Origin: Bin87 sp963692995
GTDB taxonomy: Bacteria > Chloroflexota > Dehalococcoidia > Lucifugimonadales > UBA3495
DNA length: 64,000 nucleotides
Reading direction: 5' to 3'
NCBI GenBank assembly: GCA_963692995.1
Contig: OY843611.1
Span: 1,860,001 to 1,924,000 of the forward strand
The translations under genes were made by a program, and so were the position numbers. Positions 56,486 to 64,000 of this stretch are shown in pieces. Below the pieces are notes generated by a model. That model saw only the letters and a list, made by a program, of their open reading frames with translations. It did not search any database and was not told the origin of the DNA. Numbering within the stretch: the stretch's first letter is position 1; every line of letters begins with the position of its first letter.

Positions 56486-57142
56486 GTGTCCCGTACCACC
56501 GTCAAAATCTGCGGTGTCCGCCGCGCCGAAAACGCGCTGGTCGCCGCCGCCGCCGGTGCCGACTACATCGGCATCGTTTTCGTGCCCGGACGCCGCCGCC
56601 GCGTCGAACCTTCCGCCGCCCGCCTGATCACCGACCGGTTGCGCGCCCTTGGGCCGGCAGCTCCTCCCTCCGTAGGTCTGTTCGGCGATCAACCCCTGGC
56701 CGAAGTGTTGGACACCATCGCCGTCGCCGGCCTGGATGTTGCCCAACTCTGCGGAGCGGAATCGCTGGAATACTGCCGCGCCGTGGGAGACCATGCCCGC
56801 GTGATCAAGGTACTGCACGTTGCAAACGACGCCGCTATCGCCGACCTAAGCAATCTTATCGACGCCTATGCCGCTGCCGGGTGCATGGTGACGCTGGACA
56901 GTCAGGTCGCCGGACTGCACGGCGGCACCGGGGCATCCTTCGACTGGAGCATCGCCGCGCAGTTAGCCGCCTCGGGCCGGAAATTCATCCTGGCCGGCGG
57001 TCTGACCCCGGACAACGTAGGGCCGGCCCTATCCCTGGTAAAGCCCTGGGGGATGGACGTGTCCAGCGGCGTGGAAACCGACGGCGAACAAGACGCAGAC
57101 AAAATCCGGCGTTTCGTCGCCAATGCCCGGCTTTTAGATTAA
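56486..57142 (+). CDS. trpF: Phosphoribosylanthranilate isomerase TrpF
   Basis: TrpF isomerises phosphoribosylanthranilate before TrpC acts. The 218-residue barrel opens VKICGVRRAENALVAAAAGADYIGIVF, with the catalytic Cys in KICG, and has VGLFGDQPLAEV, LDSQVAGLHGGTGASFDWS (with the phosphate loop GGTG) and FILAGGLTPDNV. The GTG start at 56486 lies 4 bases after trpC. The order trpD-trpC-trpF-trpB is usual except that trpA is absent after trpB. Confidence 0.94.
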   Translation: MSRTTVKICGVRRAENALVAAAAGADYIGIVFVPGRRRRVEPSAARLITDRLRALGPAAPPSVGLFGDQPLAEVLDTIAVAGLDVAQLCGAESLEYCRAVGDHARVIKVLHVANDAAIADLSNLIDAYAAAGCMVTLDSQVAGLHGGTGASFDWSIAAQLAASGRKFILAGGLTPDNVGPALSLVKPWGMDVSSGVETDGEQDADKIRRFVANARLLD

Positions 57143-57163
57143 CCCCGGAGAGGCTGATTGACC

Positions 57164-58372
<1,209 letters not shown>

Positions 58373-58377
58373 CAGCA

Positions 58378-59259
58378 TTGCAGCTCCGTATTGTGGTCGC
58401 TATGGTGGCCCTGGCCGCCGCCTTTGCCCTGCCGGCCTGTGATGCCGGAGTTGGCGATACGCTCGAAACAGCGCAGGAATTCGCCGGCGAACTGGCTACC
58501 CGCAACGTAATCGATGCGACGCAAATCGAACCAACTCCGCCACCGCCGTCTCTGCCGGCTGACGTTCAATCCGTGCTCACCACCCTGGCCCAACTGGTTG
58601 TAGCCCAACGCGGCAGCCCTGTCGAATACAGCCGCAAGGACTGGCGACACTGGGTTGACGCCGACCGGGATTGCCAGGACGCGCGCGCTGAGGTATTGAT
58701 CGAAGAAAGCCGATCCCCCGTGTCCTTCGCAACCGATCAGGGATGTCGAGTCGTCGGCGGCGAATGGCGCGGCCCCTGGAGCGGCGAGCTCTTCACCGAT
58801 GCGTCGGACGTTGACATCGATCACCACGTACCCTTGGGGCACGCCCACGAATCGGGCGGCTGGCAATGGGATGCCGACCGCAAGCGGCAGTATGCCAACG
58901 ACTTGAGCAACCCCGCCAGCCTACAGGCCACCAAAGCCTCCGTGAACCGCTCCAAGGGCAAGCAGCCGCCCGACGCCTGGCGCCCCCCCAATCCCGCCGG
59001 TTGGTGCCGCTACGCCGCTGATTGGATTGACGTGAAGGCCCGCTGGCGGCTGACCGTTACTCAGGCGGAAGTTTCCGCGCTGCAAGATCTGCTCCACAAC
59101 TGCAACAACGCTGACTCCTGGGGCTTGTCCGGAGATCGGGCAATCGCGCCATCCCCGTCATCCCAGCCATCCCCGTCATCCCACCAGTCATTCCCGCCAT
59201 CCCACCAGTCATCCCCGTCATTCCCGCGAAAGCGGGAATCCAGCGACCGAATTCGTTGA
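58378..59259 (+). CDS. Predicted HNH-type nuclease lipoprotein with repeat-encoded tail
   Basis: A 293-residue protein beginning 5 bases after trpB. From the TTG at 58378 it has a short signal segment ending in the lipobox ALPAC (Cys21), a Pro/Thr/Glu linker, and a domain with DVDIDHHVPLGHAHESGGW (Asp148-His149-His150), DRKRQYANDLSNPASLQAT and NRSKGKQPPDAW, typical of HNH endonucleases of the DUF1524/GmrSD-C type. The last 40 residues, rich in Ser, Pro and His and ending SFPRKRESSDRIR, are encoded by the dRS3-like array and are probably not part of the fold. Start alternatives are GTG 58393 and ATG 58402. It may degrade extracellular DNA for nutrients. Confidence 0.75.
   Translation: MQLRIVVAMVALAAAFALPACDAGVGDTLETAQEFAGELATRNVIDATQIEPTPPPPSLPADVQSVLTTLAQLVVAQRGSPVEYSRKDWRHWVDADRDCQDARAEVLIEESRSPVSFATDQGCRVVGGEWRGPWSGELFTDASDVDIDHHVPLGHAHESGGWQWDADRKRQYANDLSNPASLQATKASVNRSKGKQPPDAWRPPNPAGWCRYAADWIDVKARWRLTVTQAEVSALQDLLHNCNNADSWGLSGDRAIAPSPSSQPSPSSHQSFPPSHQSSPSFPRKRESSDRIR
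59151..59243 (+). repeat. dRS3-like repeat array, copy 6
   Basis: Units of CATCCC/CATTCCC type from 59151 lead into the 28-bp palindrome at 59216-59243. The nuclease reading frame continues through the array. About 34 bases after the palindrome resemble those after copy 1. Confidence 0.87.
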
Positions 59260-59345
59260 TCATGTTTCCGCTTCCTGAATATGTAGTCTATGAAGCGATT
59301 GCCCAGCGTCCGGAGGCTCGCATCAGTAAGAAATCGTCGCGGCTA

Positions 59346-59354
59346 TGCTATAAT
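59346..59354 (+). promoter_or_regulatory. Extended -10 promoter for the SDR gene
   Basis: A perfect TGCTATAAT lies 80 bases before the ATG at 59434. No -35 hexamer is evident. The leader contains AAGGAGG just before the start codon. Confidence 0.65.
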
Positions 59355-59433
59355 CACCGGCGGCTATAGACATAATTTGCAGCCCGAAACATTCACGGCG
59401 GTTTTCGGGTCGGCGCCCGCAAGGAGGCTTACG

Positions 59434-60231
59434 ATGGAACTGGGACTGGACGGCAAGGTAGCAATTGTAACCGGAGGCAGCGACGGCATCGGCAAAGCCG
59501 CCGCCTTGCGAATGGCCGGCGAGGGAGCCAACGTCATCATCATGGCGCGTCGGCAGGAATTGCTGGACGCGGCAGCAGCTGAAATCCGTACTGCCACCGA
59601 AGGCGAAGTACTTCCCATATCCGCCGACGTCACCGACCCGGGCACGGCGGCCCTCGCGGTCAACACCGCAGTGGAACGCTACGGGCGTGTTGACATCCTG
59701 GTCAACAACGCCGGCACGTCCATGGCCAAAGGGTTCGAGGATGTGAGCGACGACGATTGGGAGTTCGACTTCGAGCTGAAGGTCTGGGGCGCCATACGAT
59801 TAATTAGGGCCTCCATTCCCGAAATGCGCAAGGTCGGCGGCGGGCGCATCATCAACGTCACCAACCTGGGCGGGCGTACCCCCGGCGCCAATTCCATGCC
59901 CACGTCGATCTCCCGCGCCGCCGGCATCGCCATCACCAAGGGCCTGTCCAAAGACCTGGCCCCCGACAATATCCTGGTCAACACCGTGTGCATCGGTCTG
60001 ATCAAGAGCGGCCAGCACCAACGCCGCTACGATGCCCGCATCGGCAACGACCCGGATCTAGACCTTAACGATTTCTACGAGCAGTTGGCCGCCGGGCGGA
60101 GCGTACCCTTGGGCCGTGTCGGTGAAGGCGCCGAAGCCGGCGACGTCATCGCCTTCCTGGCTTCTGAACGAGCCAGCTACCTCACTGGAGTCGCCATCAA
60201 CATCGACGGCGGCGCATCGGCGGTGGTCTAA
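59434..60231 (+). CDS. SDR family protein with altered active site
   Basis: A 265-residue short-chain dehydrogenase/reductase: cofactor site VTGGSDGIGKAAALRMA, DILVNNAGTS and C-terminal LTGVAINIDGGASAVV are typical. The catalytic Tyr-x3-Lys is not present: the aligned segment reads PTSISRAAGIAITKGLSKDLA, with Thr157 and Arg161 in those positions, and the usual Ser before it appears as Thr/Asn (INVTNLGG). This suggests a different chemistry or a non-catalytic role, yet the coenzyme fold is intact. AAGGAGG precedes the ATG. An aminotransferase gene follows by 62 bases. Confidence 0.88.
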   Translation: MELGLDGKVAIVTGGSDGIGKAAALRMAGEGANVIIMARRQELLDAAAAEIRTATEGEVLPISADVTDPGTAALAVNTAVERYGRVDILVNNAGTSMAKGFEDVSDDDWEFDFELKVWGAIRLIRASIPEMRKVGGGRIINVTNLGGRTPGANSMPTSISRAAGIAITKGLSKDLAPDNILVNTVCIGLIKSGQHQRRYDARIGNDPDLDLNDFYEQLAAGRSVPLGRVGEGAEAGDVIAFLASERASYLTGVAINIDGGASAVV

Positions 60232-60293
60232 CCCCTCGGACGACTGAAAACAGGCCAAACCATTCCAGGCCAAAACATTCAAGGGTGAACATC

Positions 60294-61496
60294 GTGATCG
60301 AATCATACCGAGACGAATTTGAAGCGCCGAACCGCTTGTTGCTGGGCGCGGGACCTTGCACCGTGCATCCCCGCGTGCTGCGTGCGATGACACAGCCGGT
60401 CGTGGGCCATCTCGACCCCGTCTTCTTCCAGGTGATGGACGAAGTATGCGAAATGCTGCGCCAGGTCTTCCACACCGACAACCGCGTCACCATGCCAATC
60501 TCCGCCACCGGAACCGGCGCAATGGAAACCGCTTGCGTCAACGTGCTGGAGCGCGGCGACACCGCTATCATTTGTCGCAACGGGTACTTCGGAGTTCGTC
60601 TCGCCGACATCGCCCAACGCTGCGGGGCCAACACGATCACGGTCGATTCCCCCTGGGGCCAACCCGCTGACCTGAACGCCCTGGAGGACGCGCTCAACGC
60701 CAACCCCGGCACGAAAATGGTCGGCCTGGTGCACGCCGAAACTTCCACCGGCGCCATCACCCCCTTGCAAGATGCCATCGACCTGGCCCATCGGCACGGC
60801 GCGCTGGTCGTAGCTGATGCCGTAACATCCCTGGGCAGTCACGAAGTACAGGTGGACGACTGGGACATCGACGTTTGCTACAGCGCCAGCCAAAAGTGCC
60901 TGGGCGCCCCTCCGGGCCTCGCTCCCATCACCTTCGGCGAACGGGCTATGAGCGCAATCGACAAACGCGGCACTGCCGTGGCCAGCTTCTACTTCAACTT
61001 GCAGGGCGTCGCCGAGTACTGGAACGAGACCCAGCGAGTCTATCACCACACTAGCCCGATCACCATGATCTACGCCATGCGCGAATCACTGCGGATGATG
61101 ATGGAAGAGGGCATCAAAGGACGCCACGACCGCCACGCCAGGGTTGCCGCCGGCCTCCGTGCCGGGCTCACCGCAATGGGTTTGAACCTTGCCACCGACC
61201 CCGGCTATCAGCTCAATCCCATCACCGTGGTCAATGCCCCCGCCGGCATCGACGAGGCGGTGGTCCGCTCCCGCTTGCTAAACGAGTTCGACATCGAGGT
61301 CAGCGGCGGCCTCGGCGAGTTCCGAAGCAAGGTTTGGCGCATCGGCATGATGGGCGAAGGCGCCCGCGAAGGCAGCGTCCTGTCCATCCTCTCTGCCCTG
61401 GAAGTGATCCTGGGCGACCTCGGCTATGAGGTTGCCTACGGCGCCAGCGTGGCAGCCGCGCAGCGGAGCTTCGCCGCCCCTAGCAGCCAAGCCTGA
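60294..61496 (+). CDS. Alanine/serine-glyoxylate aminotransferase family protein
   Basis: A 400-residue class V aminotransferase: NRLLLGAGPCTVHPRVL, SATGTGAMETACVNVLERGD, VVADAVTSLGSHEVQV and the PLP Lys201 in YSASQKCLGAPPGLAPI. The sequence is closer to serine-glyoxylate/alanine-glyoxylate enzymes than the 4447-5562 paralogue appears to be (LGAPPGLAPITF). GTG at 60294 has AAGGG 8 bases upstream. The convergent neighbours are glcF and glcE; glycolate oxidase makes glyoxylate, which this enzyme could turn into glycine. Confidence 0.9.
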   Translation: MIESYRDEFEAPNRLLLGAGPCTVHPRVLRAMTQPVVGHLDPVFFQVMDEVCEMLRQVFHTDNRVTMPISATGTGAMETACVNVLERGDTAIICRNGYFGVRLADIAQRCGANTITVDSPWGQPADLNALEDALNANPGTKMVGLVHAETSTGAITPLQDAIDLAHRHGALVVADAVTSLGSHEVQVDDWDIDVCYSASQKCLGAPPGLAPITFGERAMSAIDKRGTAVASFYFNLQGVAEYWNETQRVYHHTSPITMIYAMRESLRMMMEEGIKGRHDRHARVAAGLRAGLTAMGLNLATDPGYQLNPITVVNAPAGIDEAVVRSRLLNEFDIEVSGGLGEFRSKVWRIGMMGEGAREGSVLSILSALEVILGDLGYEVAYGASVAAAQRSFAAPSSQA

Positions 61497-61516
61497 AACC
61501 CGGCCGGACGAGCAAT

Positions 61517-61638
61517 TTGGCTGGCCCCGGCGGACGGTGGGGCAGTTTCCGCAACGGGGCCGCCACCACCGGCTACACCATCACCGCCCTGATGCCGGGC
61601 GCGTGGTACAGCATCCAGCTCCGGGCGGTGAACGGCCC
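61517..61638 (+). pseudogene. Fibronectin type III half-domain remnant
   Basis: A plus-strand frame here encodes TTGYTITALMPGAWYSIQLRAVNG, which looks like the C-terminal half of an FN3 domain (YTITGL, WYSxQLRAVNG). There is no proper start, the frame runs straight into the repeat array at 61639, and nothing domain-like follows. I take it as a fragment of a lost or rearranged FN3-containing gene. It fills the gap between the convergent aminotransferase and glcF genes together with the repeat. Confidence 0.5.
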
Positions 61639-61692
61639 CATTCCCGCCATCCCGTCCCATTTTCCGTCATTCCCGCGAAAGCGGGAACCCAC
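61639..61692 (+). repeat. dRS3-like repeat array, copy 7
   Basis: Units TTCCCGCCATCCCGTCCCAT lead into a slightly mutated 28-bp palindrome (61665-61692, right arm GCGGGAACCC). Same orientation as the other six copies. Confidence 0.82.
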
Positions 61693-61765
61693 AAGCGCTC
61701 TATACCGCAGAATAGTTGGCTTACCGAAACACAGCCTAGTCTCCAAAACGATACTCGAGACTGCG

Positions 61766-63163
61766 CTACTCCCGTTGATACGCCGCGTCCAGTATCTCCA
61801 CCACGTGCCGCACTCGCACGTCGGCCCCGGCATCGCGCAAACCCTGCTCCAGTTGCGCCATGCAGCCGGGATTCGCGGAAGCGATGATCTCGGCTCCGGT
61901 GTCAAGAGCATTGCCAACCTTGCGCCGCTGCAACCGTTGCGACATCTCCGGTTGTATCAGAGAGTAAAACCCCGCTGACCCGCAGCACAGGGACGATTCC
62001 GCCATCTCGGTCAGCCGTAGTCCGGGGATGCTGCGGAGCACCTGCCGCGGCGCGTCGGTGATGCGTTGCGCGTGGGCCAGGTGGCATGGGTCCTGCATAG
62101 TCACTCCCCACGGCAGATCAGCCTGCGGCGGCTCCAGGGGCCGGCCGGCCAGAAACTCCGTAATGTCCCGGGTGTTGTCTCCAAACTCGCGGGCAGCGTC
62201 GGCATAATCCGGGTCGTCACGAAGCAGCTCCCCGTATTCTTTCATGGATGAACCGCAACCCGCCGAAGCCGTCACCACAACGTCAACCCCTGCGTCACGA
62301 AAAGCGTCGATATTTCGCCGGGCCATCCGGCGGCTCACCTCCAGGTCGCCGGCGTGCTGGTTCAACGCGCCGCAGCAGCCTTGCGTCGGCGGCACGGCCA
62401 CGTCGCAGCCATTGCGTTGCAACACCCGCACCGCCGCCCTCATCGCTTCTCCCTGCATCATCGGCATCACGCAGCCGGACAGCAGGCCAACGGTCGCGCG
62501 CCGCTCGCCTGTCGCGGGAAAGACCCGTTGACGCGGGCTAAAAAACCGTCCGCCCATCACCGGCATCTGCGCCTCCATGGCAGCCAGGCCGCCGGGCAGG
62601 AACCGGAGCAGTCCCGACCGCCTCACCAACCCCTGCAACCCGGAATGCTGATACAGACGCATCAAGCGGCCGGCGACCTTCAGCCTCCGGTTATGCGGCA
62701 GCGCCGCCCGCAGGAAAAGGCGCGACAGTCGGCTCAATTCCGGGCTTGCCAGGCCGTTTTCCTGAACCTGCGCCCTCGTGTGTTCCATCAACCGGCCGTA
62801 GGGCACGCCGGAGGGACACACCGCCTCGCAGGCCCGGCATTGCAGACACAGTTCCCAGTGAGACACCAAACGGTCGCTGATGCCCGTCCGTCCCTCGTGA
62901 ACCGCTTTCATCAGCGCAATGCGCCCCCGCGGCGATTCGGTTTCCAGCCGCGTCTCCACATAGGTCGGGCAAGCGCTCAGGCATAGGCCGCAGTGCACGC
63001 AGCGGTACAGGTCGGCCTCCGCAGGAGCATCCGCTCCCTCAAACCCCGGCCCGTCATTCAGAGATCCGTCGAAGGGCGCGCCGTACGGAAAACCGTGTCC
63101 CGCGTCTATCCCGCCGCCAGCGTGGAAAGGAGTCTCCCTCTGTTGCTCGGTTCCCTCTATCAT
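61766..63163 (-). CDS. glcF: Glycolate oxidase iron-sulfur subunit GlcF
   Basis: GlcF carries electrons from the flavin subunits of glycolate oxidase. The 465-residue protein has two 4Fe-4S sites near the N-terminus (Cys55-V-H-Cys58-G-L-Cys61...Cys65-Pro, and Cys106-L-Q-Cys109-R-A-Cys112...Cys116-Pro) and two CCG domains (TQGCCGALNQHAG and SLCCGSAGFYS). Its 5' end overlaps glcE by one base (TGATG), which fixes the start at ATG 63163, with GTG 63166 as an alternative. Together with GlcE and an outside GlcD it would oxidise glycolate to glyoxylate at the membrane. The aminotransferase next door may use the product. Confidence 0.92.
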   Translation of the reverse strand: MIEGTEQQRETPFHAGGGIDAGHGFPYGAPFDGSLNDGPGFEGADAPAEADLYRCVHCGLCLSACPTYVETRLETESPRGRIALMKAVHEGRTGISDRLVSHWELCLQCRACEAVCPSGVPYGRLMEHTRAQVQENGLASPELSRLSRLFLRAALPHNRRLKVAGRLMRLYQHSGLQGLVRRSGLLRFLPGGLAAMEAQMPVMGGRFFSPRQRVFPATGERRATVGLLSGCVMPMMQGEAMRAAVRVLQRNGCDVAVPPTQGCCGALNQHAGDLEVSRRMARRNIDAFRDAGVDVVVTASAGCGSSMKEYGELLRDDPDYADAAREFGDNTRDITEFLAGRPLEPPQADLPWGVTMQDPCHLAHAQRITDAPRQVLRSIPGLRLTEMAESSLCCGSAGFYSLIQPEMSQRLQRRKVGNALDTGAEIIASANPGCMAQLEQGLRDAGADVRVRHVVEILDAAYQRE

Positions 63164-64000
63164 CACAATCCCCCGACGAAACGACCTGGGTTCAGCACGT
63201 TTTCCGGGTCAAACTGCTCCTTGATGCGACGCATTATAGCCATCCCCGACCGCTGGCCCCCCCATGCGTCGATATATTCTTTGACCGCCGGCGGACAACA
63301 TTCCAGTACCGCATCGCCTCCCAACGCCGCCGCCGTGGATTGAATTTCGCCTAGCGCTCCGGCTGCCTCCACTGGATCGACGCCCCCCCAATCTTCCCAC
63401 CACATCAGCCTCCCTCCGCCAAATCCCACGTCAGCCACGATAGCCGGCGGCGCGCCTCCCACCAATCCCCGACCGGAGAAGGCCAGCAGATCGTCTAAAG
63501 CCGATGGCGGCGCATTGACTCGAACGCACATCGTCGCTGGATACGTTGGGTCCGCGGGCAAATCCGTCAGGTTCTCAACCAGGTTCACTGCTTCCTGCCC
63601 CCGCACCGTTTTAACCTCATCGGCGACACCTCCCCAAAGCGCCGTAGTATCGCCAACCCTCCGGTTCACCGAGGCCGCTCTTCCGCCAACCACCGCTATG
63701 GCAACCACTTTGGACCCGTCGCCAGCAAAGGTCGAGACCAGGTGAGAAGCCGCTTTGCCCGTGAGCAGTTGCAGCCCAAGGGGGGCATAGTATTGGGATT
63801 GCAAGTCCTGACCGGCGCGTGCCGCTGCAACGGCGTTGGAAAATGCTGCGACCACAACCGCCCAATCACCCGGCGCCGGCGCCAACTTGAACGTCGCCTC
63901 GGTTATCACCGCCAACGTGCCCAGCGAGCCCGTGTACAGCCGATTGAGGTCGTATCCGGTCACATTTTTAACTACCTTGCCGCCCGCCTTGGTCGGTGTG
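63163..64000 (-). CDS. glcE: Glycolate oxidase FAD-binding subunit GlcE, 5' end outside window
   Basis: The visible C-terminal part (about 278 codons) of GlcE, one of the flavin subunits of glycolate oxidase. The edge reads TPTKAGGKVVKNVTGYDL, NRLYTGSLGTLAVITEATFKL, the FAD-binding-4 domain end that GlcD and GlcE share, and the protein then carries the short C-terminal cap (QFDPENVLNPGRFVGGL) typical of GlcE. The start lies beyond 64000. The downstream glcF overlaps by one base. The GlcD gene should lie further upstream outside the window. Confidence 0.9.
   Translation of the reverse strand, partial: TPTKAGGKVVKNVTGYDLNRLYTGSLGTLAVITEATFKLAPAPGDWAVVVAAFSNAVAAARAGQDLQSQYYAPLGLQLLTGKAASHLVSTFAGDGSKVVAIAVVGGRAASVNRRVGDTTALWGGVADEVKTVRGQEAVNLVENLTDLPADPTYPATMCVRVNAPPSALDDLLAFSGRGLVGGAPPAIVADVGFGGGRLMWWEDWGGVDPVEAAGALGEIQSTAAALGGDAVLECCPPAVKEYIDAWGGQRSGMAIMRRIKEQFDPENVLNPGRFVGGL

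Overview
The window is a GC-rich, densely packed bacterial chromosome segment with no rRNA, tRNA, phage or transposase genes that I can recognise. The gene content suggests a Chloroflexota bacterium of the Dehalococcoidia/SAR202 type: several CaiB/BaiF CoA-transferase paralogues, a luciferase-like flavin monooxygenase, a GMC oxidoreductase, VOC proteins, Ldh2-type and SDR dehydrogenases, DUF1015, DUF3500 and DUF951 proteins, and DipZ-like lipoproteins. That placement is inference from gene content, not a phylogeny. Start codons ATG, GTG and TTG are all used, usually after GGAGG-like ribosome binding sites, and many promoters look like extended -10 elements (TGnTATAAT).

Layout. 1-5.6 kb: the start of a coiled-coil gene, a two-gene CaiB/BaiF operon, a DUF1015 gene and an alanine-glyoxylate-type aminotransferase. 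5.6-8.9 kb: a coiled-coil protein, argJ, argB and an unknown convergent gene. 9.2-12.6 kb: two thioredoxin-fold lipoproteins and a DUF3500 gene. 12.7-16.5 kb: pyrF, DUF951 and two MFS transporters. 16.5-20.3 kb: a BtuF-like protein, a flavin reductase, and a threonine synthase/NIL/MoaD-like sulfur-carrier cluster. 20.3-26.4 kb (minus strand): tyrA-aroA-gmk-lipA-oppD-oppF. 26.8-28.8 kb: a ProV-like ATPase and an unknown protein. 28.9-33.7 kb (minus strand): a beta-propeller lipoprotein, an LprG/LppX-like lipoprotein, a DHA2 MFS exporter and an aldo/keto reductase. 33.9-37 kb: cobQ-cobU-pduX-like genes for corrinoid assembly. 37-54.5 kb: a catabolic accessory region (Ldh2-type dehydrogenase, M42 peptidase, two epoxide-hydrolase-type enzymes, LLM monooxygenase, small hydrolase, DinB, GMC oxidoreductase, two VOC proteins, MetX-like hydrolase, second CaiB/BaiF pair, SRPBCC protein, oligopeptidase B, amidohydrolase). 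54.6-59.3 kb: trpD-trpC-trpF-trpB followed by a secreted HNH-type nuclease where trpA might be expected. 59.4-64 kb: an SDR protein, a second aminotransferase, then glcF and the 3' part of glcE.

Two patterns cut across the genes. First, seven copies of a palindromic repeat with the ATTCCC-N8-GGGAAT core (dRS3-like) lie at the right end of degenerate CATTCCCGC arrays. All seven have the same orientation, and in two cases the repeat encodes the C-terminus of a protein. Second, intergenic DNA carries many near-perfect 12-19 bp tandem duplications. The most interesting gene-level observations are two parallel CoA-transferase operons that pair an Asp-lacking subunit with an Asp-containing one, the ThrC-NIL-MoaD cluster, and an LprG/P55-like lipoprotein-exporter pair.
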